DNA from: Patiria miniata
Lineage: Eukaryota; Echinodermata; Asteroidea; Valvatida; Asterinidae
Direction of reading: 5' to 3'
NCBI RefSeq assembly: GCF_015706575.1
Contig: NW_024037072.1
Coordinates: 4,779,001 to 4,843,000, forward strand
Length of the DNA stretch: 64,000 bases
How positions within the stretch are numbered: the stretch's first letter is position 1; each line of letters opens with the position of its first letter. Below the pieces are notes generated by a model that worked only from the letters and a program-made list of their open reading frames with translations, did not search any database and was not told where the DNA came from. Made by a program: the position numbers and the translations under genes. Shown in pieces: positions 21,350-32,226 of the stretch.

Positions 21350-21514
21350 TAGCCTTTAGTCAAGTCCCACGCGCCTATACCGAACCATCCGGACACGTAA
21401 CGCACCCTGGATGCTGGCACGTAAAAAGACTAGCACGAGCGTAGTCTTTTTACGTGTCAGCATCCGGGGTGCGTCACGTGTCCGGGTAAGCGCGTGGGAC
21501 TTGACTAAAGACTA
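21350..21514. repeat. Long near-perfect hairpin
   Basis: The sequence from about 21350 to 21430 recurs inverted at 21441-21514 with few mismatches. Arms share ctttagtcaagtcccacgcg, ccggacacgt, cgcacc and cacgtaaaaagacta. The loop is about 10 nt (gcacgagcg). The left arm has a short extra stretch (ctataccgaaccat). It sits 3' of a poly-C run and is non-coding; probably a MITE or foldback relic. Confidence 0.85.
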
Positions 21515-21599
21515 GGAACAGCTAGGTGATTACGCGTTCGCGCTTAAGGGCATATACGCGCATTATGCCCGTCTGCCGGGCGATTGACGCCCCGTTTAA

Positions 21600-22110
21600 A
21601 GGTAGAGTCCATCATTTGCAGCCATCCGAAAAGTAACTGGCGTAATTATTGTTGAAAAACTAACTTGGTTGAAAGATAGTAAGGAGACTAAACTCCCTGT
21701 GAAATTATTCTTTCTGGGAAGCTGTCATTTTGAAGTAATCAACGAAAGAAGGCATTTCCAACGGTGATTCTTAAGAAGCACCGTAGGAAAATTTAAATTA
21801 GTAGTTCGTTTTGTTATTCAGCGCAGCGCGCACAAGTATTCGATCGACGCACACGCGCGCGCGGTTGTTATAATTCGTCGGATCAGTGCGCGACGTCGCG
21901 TATAGTTGCAATTCAAAACAATTCAAAACATGATTCAGCAACTTTTGATTTGAAATTGAGATCTTAGAATGCTGTTTTTCTCGGAATGTACAGCTGAAGC
22001 TTAGCTGAAACTTCATCAGGTTAGTTGCTCAGTATCCTTCATTAGATTTTGAACTCTTTTGTTGCTTCAAACGAACAAAATGCACAAATTACAAATGATG
22101 GACTCTACCT
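21600..22110. mobile_element. TTAA-flanked MITE with AGGTAGAGTCC ends (511 bp)
   Basis: The element is bounded by TTAA at 21596-21599 and 22111-22114. The terminal inverted repeat is AGGTAGAGTCCATCATTTG at the left, found inverted at the right (caaatgatggactctacct). Exact TTAA target sites with ends reading inward from AGG fit piggyBac-type non-autonomous elements. No transposase-like frame is present. Confidence 0.75.
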
Positions 22111-22906
22111 TTAAGACCCTAATGTACACAGTATATGGAAATGGCACAATTCTGCTAGCACTTGATAATTCTGTATTCAACAAGCGTAATACAAAGTGTT
22201 GCGGAACCTGAGTGAGCATTTCCTTTGCTCTATGGTTGGATGTACTAAACATATGGCGGGGAATTGTTAAGCCTTGGCAGAGGTTAATTACGCCCTCCGA
22301 GTGCTTCCAATAGACCGTGATGTGAGGTGTTTCATGTTTCCGCAACAATATTCCTGTGTGTTCAAAACCTATTTAAATTTATAGCGGCTCTTTTAATTTA
22401 GGATATCTTTGAACCATCTGTCGGACGTAATTATTTTTTAAAAAAAATGTAATGATACTGACTTTTTAATCATGCCAGGACAGAGGGCACGTGCAGATCA
22501 ACAATTCAAGTTGAATAGAATTCCCCATATCAAACCGTTTTAGGTTCCAACAAAACCAGGGTGTCCCATATTTTCCCTGATCATATTTTAATGTCGTGAT
22601 TGATTCCAGAACTTGCATTTTCTGTCGATTTTTCTGACGGTGTTTGGTGGCCTTCATGCTCATGACGAGTTCCGTGTTAAGATTTCGTCGATCGTACCAC
22701 GATCTGACCTATCTCAGTTTTGCCATTTCGAGAAAAACGCGTTTGAAGTTGGGCCTATTTTGCATCCACTCTTTCACCCAGAACACTAATTTTTGTTGAC
22801 TCAGTTTTTATATATAATAAAGTTGGATAGTTGAATTATGATTTTAAATTGTTTCTAAGGCAAAAACTCATCATAACCAGGTGAAAGATTGGCGCCAAAT
22901 CCATAA

Positions 22907-23045
22907 GTCACTTCGTGAAAATTTCATTTTCATATTTCATGTGCGCGAACGGCGACCTATCTAGATAGGTCACTTCGTGAAAATTTAATTTTCATTTTTC
23001 ATGCGCGCGAACGGCGACCTATCCAGATAGGTCACTTTGTGAAAC
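22907..23045. repeat. 62-bp tandem repeat, about 2.2 copies
   Basis: Units start at gtcacttcgtgaaa: 22907-22968, 22969-23030 and a partial third from 23031. Each full unit ends in cggcgacctatc(t/c)agatag, so each junction forms the palindrome-like gacctatc..gataggtc, which also appears in the 30-bp inverted repeat at 22685. Confidence 0.9.
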
Positions 23046-23670
23046 GAACAATTTCGATTTCTCTAGCTCTGTGGCTGATAGTGACTTACGTCATATGCGC
23101 ATGCGCGCGCGCGGACCTCTTCACGTTAAGTCATATGGAGGTTCGTTGCAATCTGTTGTTTTGAATATTATTGTTATTAGAGATTAATAAGCTCTTACAA
23201 ATTAAAACGCTGTTATAGTGAAGGAAATTAGAAAATGAATTTCAATATAAACGGGGTGCATAGAAACGTGTTGAATACATTGTGTATACCTCTTAGTAAT
23301 AATTCTTGAACGAATTCATTGTAAAGGTGTACTTTTATTCCATTATTTTCCATTATTTTATTCCATTTATCTGTAAAAAAAAATCGAGAAATAAAATCCG
23401 TGGACAAAACAGGTATTTTTTTTAAACAAGACTCACAAGTTCAAGTTACACTGAAACAGAACGATAAACGTACATGTACACTCTCATAATCTTCAAATCT
23501 TTGTTTTCTATTTTGTTTATTCTTTACAGTGTACTTTCTCATTATTTAAACCTATTATTCCCTAAAAACAGCAATTTTCTGCAGATACTTTGTAAGCCTC
23601 CCCCTTAAAAAAAAATAATGATATATCTCAATGACATACATTCAAAACAAAAAAATCGGCTGCATTTTAA

Positions 23671-24196
23671 AGGGGATGTACAACATTTGCCTTTGCTGCA
23701 GTTTTCAGAAACAAATGGATTTGGAGGATTAGTATGTTATAGCAGATATTGTTAAAATGACTTGTTTCACGTTTTGGGCTTGTAGATGCTGGTAAAACGA
23801 AGAAAACCAATCATTTGCTTGTAGTCTGGTTCCCTGACCCCACTTAAGATGAAACGGAGCAATTTATAGACTTTGGGGAACTGTAAGATCGGAGAATCAG
23901 TCTAGGAGGCTTGTACCTCTTCACATTTGTGTAATCAATTGCAAAGAAAACGAGGAATAACTAATTATGAAAAATTTGGAGCAGTTTTTGAAAAAAAGCC
24001 AGTTTTCTCCAACGCTGGTCGGCCGACCAGCGTTGGAAATTGATACAAAAATACCATTTTCTTGAAAATGTCAGCACACCAGGAGCCACGATTTTACAGG
24101 ATGCTTTAGACTGTTATTCCCTAACAATCCAGTAGGGTATTTTGTGATAATTTGATCATTTCGTTTTGTGATGTTTGCAAATGTTGTATCTTCCCT
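23671..24196. mobile_element. piggyBac-like MITE, copy 1 (526 bp)
   Basis: TTAA flanks both ends (23667-23670 and 24197-24200) and the ends read AGGGG...CCCT. The interior carries a perfect 28-bp palindrome at 24009-24036 centred on GGTCGGCCGACC. Related copies in the opposite orientation lie at 61530-62039 and 62640-63173. It has no coding capacity. Confidence 0.75.
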
Positions 24197-24258
24197 TTAA
24201 TTAACAATGCTCAAAAACTTCAAAACTGAATATAAATGGGATGTTTAGTCGCGTTAAT

Positions 24259-26155
24259 CAGTGTTGTAGTCGAGGCCACAACCTCCGAGGCCGAGGCCAA
24301 GGCCGAGGCCACAACCTCCGAGGCCAAGGCCGAGGCCGAGGCCAAGGCCGCAACCGCAAGGCCAAGGCCGAGGCCACCACCTCCAAGGCCAAGGCCGAGG
24401 CCGAGGCCGGCTGTCAAAACATGTAATAAAATATAAATCACTAAAACAAGGCTAAGATTATGTTGGAGTTTTAACATATTTTTATTTGAATTCACTGAGT
24501 TTTGGAGTGCCTGGCTTACAAATTTACAGCTTGCATAGGGTAATTTCCTCTTGTAGGGAGTCCCGCGAATTTTATTTTTTAAAGTAAGAAATCTCAAGTT
24601 TTGTATCACTGAAAGCAAATTGCACAACAAAATCAATGGCGTTTGAATCAGGCTCATAGGTGTTTGCCCTTTGGAGATACAACAATTTAAATGGCCAAAT
24701 TTTGAGTTTTTATTCTGTCAGATTTACATTATTTACTTTTAGCATGTTTTATAAATCTTATTTTCAAAACCTATCAAAATGCTTAATATCATAGGAATCC
24801 CCATTAAATAAACAACAACTTGATTTTTGAATCAGGTTTTTACCACTCATAACCAAAAAGTTTCGACCCCCCCCCCCCGACCTTCGCACTGTCCAGGCGC
24901 GCGCCGAGGAAACACCGCGATGCGACCAGACAATGCCAGACGGCCCGCCGTTACGCACGGGCAAAGCATAGTTCCAATCCCGCTCCACACAATGGGATAA
25001 GTGTCCACGCATTATCACTGTTATAAATACCGCGGTACCAGACAAAGTCTGGCAATGACCAATCCCACTCCAAACAACACGGCAACACGGAACATGCGTG
25101 CATGAAATCACTCAGTTCATCAAATGACCATGAATTCTCGGATCATCCGATTTGAATCCAATGGCTTCGAAGAATTTTAAGATCATGGCAAGAGGTAGGG
25201 AGTCCAGATGTTTTGGCCGTATTTCTGTAACCACGCAAAATTAGTCAATTTTAAACCGTGCTTATACATGTAATAAGTATCAACATGGCTCTAAAAATAC
25301 AAAAAAAGTATCCTGGTACCACGAGGAATACTGACTCCTATTATTAAAACATTCATTCAGAACTTCGCATTCATTTGGATGGAAAAACGAATTCTGAAAT
25401 CGCGCTTTCCATATCGACCATTTGCGCCAAACATTACCGTGTGAGCCGGAACTTTCATTTAAATCACCGTGTAAAAATAAAATCTACTTGATGAATCGAA
25501 ACCGTTTTTCATATCTTTATGAAAAAAAAATGGTACAGACCAGTACACTCGATCGTACCCAGAAAGTTCAGACTTTTACTTAAAACAGTGGCCTATAAAA
25601 AAAAAAAAATAATTAAGCTTGCCGCACCTTGCCGCAAATCATTTTTAAAGGTCGGGGTACAGAGGCGAAACGAGAAAATGTTGTACAATACTGCAACCAG
25701 ACTAGTCTACTACCACATGTTATTGTACGCAGATGGAATTGGTGCCAGACTTATGTAGTCTGGCACGCGGTAACAGTTATAACGTTTGCACGCACGTAGA
25801 AAGCTGAAGCGCAGGCTAGGCGAAGATGCTACGTACACGTACGTGAGTACGTTCAATGCAACCATTTCCAGTTCATTCGTGCGTACATTGTATATGCGTT
25901 CGTTTCACGGAACCCACTGCGGCAGAATCTCGAGGGTTTGATACGGTAAAAAATTAAAATTAATTAGAATAGAAAACTCATTAAAATGGGCGGCCTCGAG
26001 CCGGCCTCGAACGATTCGCCGAGGCCGGAAGGCTCCGAGGCCAAGGCCAAGGCCGAGGCCTTGCACCTCCGAGGCCAAGGCCGAGGCCAAGGCCATGAAA
26101 ATCGGCCTCGAGGCCGGCCTCGAGGCCGAGGCCGGCCTCGAGACCTCCAACACTG
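24259..26155. mobile_element. Non-autonomous hAT element, copy 2 (1897 bp)
   Basis: It has the same CAGTGTTG ends and GAGGCC hexamer arrays as copy 1, and sits in its own perfect 8-bp duplication GCGTTAAT (24251-24258 and 26156-26163). It differs from copy 1 by an extra gaggcc hexamer in the left array and one extra A in a poly-A run, which explains the 7-bp length difference. Both are in the same orientation. The near identity with different target duplications proves recent transposition, so an active transposase probably exists elsewhere in this genome. Confidence 0.9.
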
Positions 26156-26163
26156 GCGTTAAT

Positions 26164-28064
26164 ACAATGAAGTTTTTGTTTTTTTTGAGAGTCGACTATC
26201 AGAACAGGCCATATTTAAGGGCCACTCAAGGGATAGAAAAGTAAATCTAAGAAACAAATTCATTATGTAGAAAGACAAGTACTGCCTTGATGTTTGAACT
26301 GGGAATGACCATCATGATGCAGGTCTGATGTAAGGAGTTCAACAGAGAGGCAGTGCAAAGAGTTGTTCTCAGCAATCTTTCAAATTTAAAAATAAAGACT
26401 TTACTTGAAACGTTCTTAGCAATGGATTTCCTTTATTTGTTCTTAATTACTGTTTTTAGTTTTTAGTTTTACTTCAAACTTTAGGTGCATAAATGAAATA
26501 GTGCGAGAACTGACAATAAAAGAGGTAACTCTTAATATTTCAAGATAAGTCTGGCATTAGTGAAGGATGTAGATCAAAGGTGAAACCAGTGACGGCTAAG
26601 GAACAGCTCCTGGTTCAAAGATTGTGGAGTAACAAGCACAAAACATCGAAAATCTGGAGAAATGCACACAAAAAAGAATAGAAATACATTCACTCAACAT
26701 TTTATCGGCAATCAGTAGTCGCCCTATGTTTTAAGGCTGAGCATTTTTTCCGTTACATTCCGAGGCAGACTGTGGCAGGTGGTTCATGCATTCAGTAATT
26801 AAATTTAAATTTAGAATCTACATGAACATTTATTTGGATTTTTTTCTTTTAATATAGTCGACATGGAAAATCAATATAAAACAATTACAGTTTGTCAAAG
26901 GGAATCATTGATAAATCATTCAGAATGTGTTTAATGTCTGGTGTCACTATCCTTGCAGTCTGTGTCTTTTTTTGATTTTCACATGTTTTGCAATATTAAC
27001 TAAAACAAATCATAGCAACTGAATTCAACTTTTTTGCAGTTCACCCCATTAATATTCTTATCTGCATTGACTTTAGAATTGTAGCAAGACTGGAGTACTA
27101 AATCAACATTTAAAAAGAGAGAAACGAAGCACGAAACGTGAAAACGAAGAACAGACGCAATGCTCTTTTTGATCTGAGCCGGGCAGTATAAAACCAAAAT
27201 AATAAGCAGCAAAAGTATGAAAGGTTAAATAATAACCTTTATGTTAAAAAAAAATTGCTTACATTCATGCTCCAGGAATCGATCACTTTCCTTTCAACGA
27301 AGCTTTTTCAAAACTTCATTCAATTATGTAGACGAATGGTGCTCTGTATAAACTTTTGGCTGCAATTAACCACTGAGACATCCACATTCTGTAACACAAA
27401 CAAACCAAACCAATCACGAATCATAATATTAAAAAAGCAACCTTAGTTTGGCCCTTTTATTTCATAAATATTTTCCCGAAAGGACAGTCAGTGAATCAAC
27501 GTAAATATCAACCGAGATGTCATTAAAAAGCATTAGTTCGGAATCGAACCCCACTCAAGTGTTATTCTGACTGATTATGACTACCCACTACCGTCTACAC
27601 TACAGTACGCCAATGGACTAATTAGTGTAGGATGTTGTGCTATCATACACACGAGTCTCTGCAAAACATGTATTTAGACAAAGCCCAACACGAACATATT
27701 GCAATACGAGTAATCAAAATACAGAAGGAATATACTTACAGACGTTTACAGAATCAGAAACTCGGTTGAAACTTGCTAGTTTCGTTCAGCCATCAAACGA
27801 CATGTGTACGCCGCCATTGTTTCTGATAACGCTAAAGACTGGCCCCTAGTAACTCAATTTCATAAGAAAGTGATGGGGACCACATTAAATCCAGGTACCA
27901 GACTCTATAAGTCACTTCGTGGAAAACTGACAGTGTTGTTTACGCGTTTCACGAATCAGCTTAATGAGCTAATTAGGCCACTTATGAATTTGAAATTTTC
28001 AGAAAATAAAGATTTCATCATGCATAACCAGAATATGCTAAAAACCCAAATTCGTCAAAAATTC
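26164..28064. other. No gene recognised
   Basis: AT-rich sequence between hAT copy 2 and the right 30-bp inverted repeat. A frame at 27804-28070 (plus) is open for 88 codons but shows no family motif. An aagtcacttcgtg block at 27908 matches the 62-bp tandem repeat unit near 22907. Confidence 0.55.
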
Positions 28065-28094
28065 AGATAGGTCAGATCGTGGTACGATCGACGA

Positions 28095-29607
28095 TTTTGA
28101 AAGAAGGGGGTCGGTCGCGAATTAACGGTCACAGTTTGAGCTCCTAAAGTTCCCAGAAAACCCTTTTCCCCCCTTTTATAATTCAACCTTTCTGTACAGT
28201 GTGTACATTACAGTAATTACAGCCTCTATGTTAACACAAATGGCTTGCAGGCTTTGCCCTGAGTTCGCAATCTACAATTTGCTTTTGCCCGATCAAAAGT
28301 TTCATTCATAATTTTGTCAGCCTGACCTTCGCGTCACCAATTTGACACACAACAGTGAAATCATGGTCAGCGCACTATATTGCCTCTACATAAATTAACA
28401 GCATCCCAGAAAAAAAAGTGTAGTAGCGTGGGACGGGAAGAAGATTATGCTGGAAAAATAACACGATTCACGGACGTCGCTTCGGATCGGATCTCGTCTC
28501 GGGGGGCTTCGCCAGTCGTCATGGACGGCATACGTAATAATCCTGTCATATGCTGGTTGGGAACTTAATTGGATTTCCTTGGGCGTCCTTCGCTGGCGTC
28601 TGGCTGAACTACTGGGAGAGCTACGCACTTCATCAAATGAACAGTGTATAAACGAATCAAGCTGATGTGTGTGCCCTGAGGCCGACATGCGCACCAAAGT
28701 AGTTTATTAAAGAGCGGAGTGTCCCCGTGCATTGAATATTGAACAATTGAATATTAAGTGCTATCCAATGAGACATTGAACGAAAACGACGGTCTTCGTT
28801 TAAGTTATCCGTTTTTGTTTTGTGTTGTACTCGGCTAATTAGACTTCACTCAAGTCGGACTTTGACAACACTCCTGTACATGTATCACATACAAACAAAC
28901 ACTGAACTTTTCACCATATCAACATCATGCCCCAAAAGTACCATATTTACATGCGTGCCACATCAGTGGCGTTACCTGTACATGTATACCCGTGTCTCAC
29001 GCCGGCAAAAGACACCGAGGTGTCCTTCCATCCGTTCTGCCACCGTTGAGGGGGTACGTACTTTGGCACGGAGGCCAAGAACTCTAGCAATGCCCTGACT
29101 GTGAGAAGGGGTCCTTCATTTATTTTGATAATCTATACGAGGAGGGAATTTATGCGAGCACATCCACCCCCCCACCCCCCCCCCCCCCCCCCCCCCCCGC
29201 TCAGCATTTAGGGAAGGCCAAAACGAGCTTTTCATTGTAAAAAAAAAAAAAAAAAAAAAAAACACCGAGTGCCCCTACAAGAAAATGAGCCTCCAGCCAG
29301 ATGTTTGTACATCATAAAACACTCCATGGGCCTTTACGCCCCTAACCCTTCTAAAATCCTGCGATTATGGCTTGGACCTGCGCACATCAGATAATTGGGT
29401 TTTTTTTTCTTTTTTTTAAGATAAATTGCCAGAAGACATGTTAGAAATCATTGAAGACAGCATTTCCCCATAATGTTCAAGCTCAACCATTTACCATTAT
29501 ACATAACACTATGTGTCTGCGTACGTAATACACCATTTTAATCTTTGAAAATCAAATTTAAAAGAAATCCAGAGCAAGTGTAATTATATACATGTTGTAA
29601 ATCTGTT
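28095..29607. other. No gene recognised; low-complexity runs
   Basis: Contains a long poly-C run (about 29166-29199) and a poly-A run (about 29239-29262). The stretch 28200-28290 resembles 15180-15260, the flank upstream of sulfotransferase A (shared gttcgcaatctacaat). A tttatt at 29119-29124 would be AATAAA on the minus strand, about 480 nt downstream of gene C's stop, a possible polyadenylation signal. Confidence 0.5.
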
Positions 29608-32226
29608 TTAACCGAGAATTGCCTTGATGGGTTCCGGTATATCAAAGCCGAACATGGTGAAGTCCAGAATATAATTGCGGTAGATGGCCACAATCTCCTC
29701 CGTAGACAACTGCGAGTAGTAACGTCGCAGCGTGTCGTAGCTGGAGCTACCCGTGGGATTAGTGGTAAAATTAGGGAACCTGACCGCTGTATCCACCCCT
29801 ACTGCACGGAGTATCCTGTCAGCATCAGTATGCATGGAGTCGTAGTGACCGACCCAGTCATAGTCGATGGCACACGGGTGGCATACCCTGTAAGCTTCCA
29901 TCCAGTGTTCGTTTCGCTGATTGTAAACTCGACCTCCTGAGACTAATGAATTCGAGTCCGCCACGAAGCGAGCGAACTGCGGGAAGGTGACGTTGAGCGT
30001 GCCGTCCTGCCTTCGCTGCCTTGCCTCACTCAAATCTCCTCCGCTGTACCGTATAATCATCTCGCTCCACACAGTGCGGAAGATCTTGCTGGCCGGGTAG
30101 TCGTTCTGGAACTTATCCTGGTAGGCAGACAGGATCCTCTCGAAAGGGTTCCGGACAAAGAGGAACTTCTTGTAGTTGGTCAGGACCCACTTTGCCTCCT
30201 CCGGCGTGTACGAGTTAAGGTTCCGCATGAAAGAGACGGTCAAGTTATGGGTCTTCTTCTGACCCAGTTCCTCCGTTGAGTTAACCCTCCCCTCCAGGAC
30301 GAGTAGTAGTCTTTTCCAGCTCGTCGTTCCTACTTTAGGGACATAGCAGTAGACCATCTTGAGGGAGTCTACGACTAACAAGAACTTCAGCCACCGTTCA
30401 CTGTGGACCTTGCTGAAATCGTATTCCAGTCGTGGGTAGATGTCTTTGGATCTTTTTTTCGCAGCACGACAGGTGTCTGATATGAGCTTTCTACGGTGTA
30501 CCTGCTCGTCTTCCCAGCTTCTTGAATGATTGGTGTCTGGAGGCTGCAAAAAAAGTAAAGTCAGGAACATCGAGGATAATGATACATGACCATCTTCTGT
30601 TCACGTTCGCATGGAAATTCAGTCCCGTACGTTTTGAATACCATGGTCTAAAAACTAGAAAACGTGTCTTCCAATTTACTTGTTTGTACATTACTTGCCT
30701 TGTTATTCAAACATTAATGAAGAATGCCATGCGAATATCAAAAGGTTTGTGCCGTGCGTGGGTGATTCTGTACTCACATTCAAGGTGAACAGTTGTCTTG
30801 TATCCTGAAGGTCCAATCCCTTTCCTGACATCTGCAGTATTCTGCCTGTGACAGTGAAAAGAATCATACCACTGAAACATTAGTCATGTCAATCAGATAA
30901 ATGAATGATAATAGCATGACTTTATAGCATGAGGTATTTTTTTTTGTATTCATGCCATCAGAAGATAAAATGCACTGAACTTTAGACTAACTGGACAGGA
31001 AGCCACTCGGTAAATGGCCAGTGCGCCTTAAAGCAACAGATCCCCCCACTTAAAACAATTTAAAACAATTCACATAACACTCAATTATTCTTTTGATGTT
31101 GGCCATTACTAATAGTGGAATAGTTTAAATCTCAAATTCAGGTCCAAAAATACAGTTCTTATTTTTGCAGCCTTGTATCTCTCACAGGAGCAGAAATACC
31201 AATAAAATATTCGCAATTAAGGCGCGTGCGTCATGGGTGACCCACGATTGCGGACGCTGCTTTAATACCCGCACATTGCCATCAATTCCAGTTAGAGGTC
31301 AGTGACAAATTGCACAATATGGCAGGTCCGTCCGTTGTGTCAGACAAAACGCGATTATGGTAAAGTGTTCGCGCATAGTGTCCTTTATCGGCTATCGTGT
31401 AAGCTAACCTTACGCGGAGTCAATCAGGGGTTCAACTGCGGCCTTGTCTGCGGTTCGGTGTCATCTCTTGCTTCTGAATTGGTATCAGGCCTACGATTTC
31501 CAAACCAAATACATGTCATAGCATAGGCGTAGCCAGCGGGGGGGGAGGGGGGTAAGGGGGTATTGAACCCCCCACCTTTTTCCATTGAAATGCCCTTTTC
31601 ACTGGCGCTTACCCCCCCCCCCCCCCGCCCCAATATCTTTGTAGGAGTGCCCCTTTTTATTAAGAAGTGCCCTTTTTTTTGCACCAGTGCCCTTTTTTAA
31701 AAGAATTGGCGCCCTTTTTGTGCCAGCGGCCGTTTGGGTGCCTTTTTTTTAATTTGACGCACGTATCGCCGTGAATAGCCCCATAATGGTCGGTTTTGAA
31801 CAGCGCCCCCATGGTACTAGGCCCCCCCCCTCCCCCGACAGATGGTACCAGCCCCCTTTTGACAGAGCTTTGGGTATAAAGGATCCCAAATTTGGACATT
31901 TCGTAACGGAAAACACTTAAAGAGGTTCACTTGCCCAAAACATACATCAAAAGAGATTTTAAGAGAGAATTCCCGTTGTTGCCTGTCCGTATGAGGCTCA
32001 GAATACAATATGTTAGGATTTAATAAAAGGGTGTCAAAGCTTTAGAAATGGTTTTCCAACAAAAGGGAAACATATTGCACATACCTGAATACATGGGATA
32101 ACCATGAGGTTGCTTGACGACGAAGTATACAACCGCAGCCAGCGTCAGGAACACACAGCAGACGAAGATTCGTTTGTTTCCGATCATCCTGCCAAGTCGC
32201 CGTGCTGGCTGCATGCATACTGCCAT
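29608..32226 (-). CDS. Carbohydrate sulfotransferase C (HNK-1ST/CHST family)
   Basis: Exons: 32085-32226 (ATG at 32226, donor TCAG|gtatgt, phase 1), 30778-30845 (acceptor tgtcacag, donor AAT|gtgagt, phase 0) and 29608-30543 (acceptor tttgcag, stop TAA at 29608-29610), giving about 381 residues. Residues about 19-38 form the signal anchor (RIFVCCVFLTLAAVVYFVV). The lumenal domain has VPKVGTTSW (about 138-146), which binds the PAPS 5'-phosphosulfate, RNPFERILSAYQDKF (from about 201), which binds the 3'-phosphate, then DYDWVGHYDSM and FPNFTTNPTGSS. Exon number and phases match genes A, B and D, so they share ancestry. It should sulfate a Golgi glycan; the acceptor is unknown. Confidence 0.9.

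Larger units (their letters stand above)
22685..28094. repeat. Pair of perfect 30-bp inverted repeats 5.4 kb apart
   Basis: The 30 bases at 22685-22714 (tcgtcgatcgtaccacgatc start) recur exactly inverted at 28065-28094. The span contains a 62-bp tandem repeat, a piggyBac-like MITE and a hAT copy, each clearly inserted on its own. The pair may be the terminal repeats of an older DNA transposon, or two solo copies of one short family in opposite orientation. No transposase frame and no clear target duplication were found. Confidence 0.5.

Noticed and set aside
21798..22016. A 72-codon minus-strand frame
   Set aside because: It lies inside the TTAA-flanked MITE and has no motif.
27536..27612. 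tRNA-like sequence on the minus strand with a GGTTCGATTCC box
   Set aside because: Only the B box is convincing. The acceptor and anticodon stems do not pair, so it is at best a decayed tRNA-derived repeat.
29160..29262. Long poly-C and poly-A runs as a possible processed-transcript tail
   Set aside because: There is no adjacent coding remnant or target duplication, and poly-C runs are common throughout this window.
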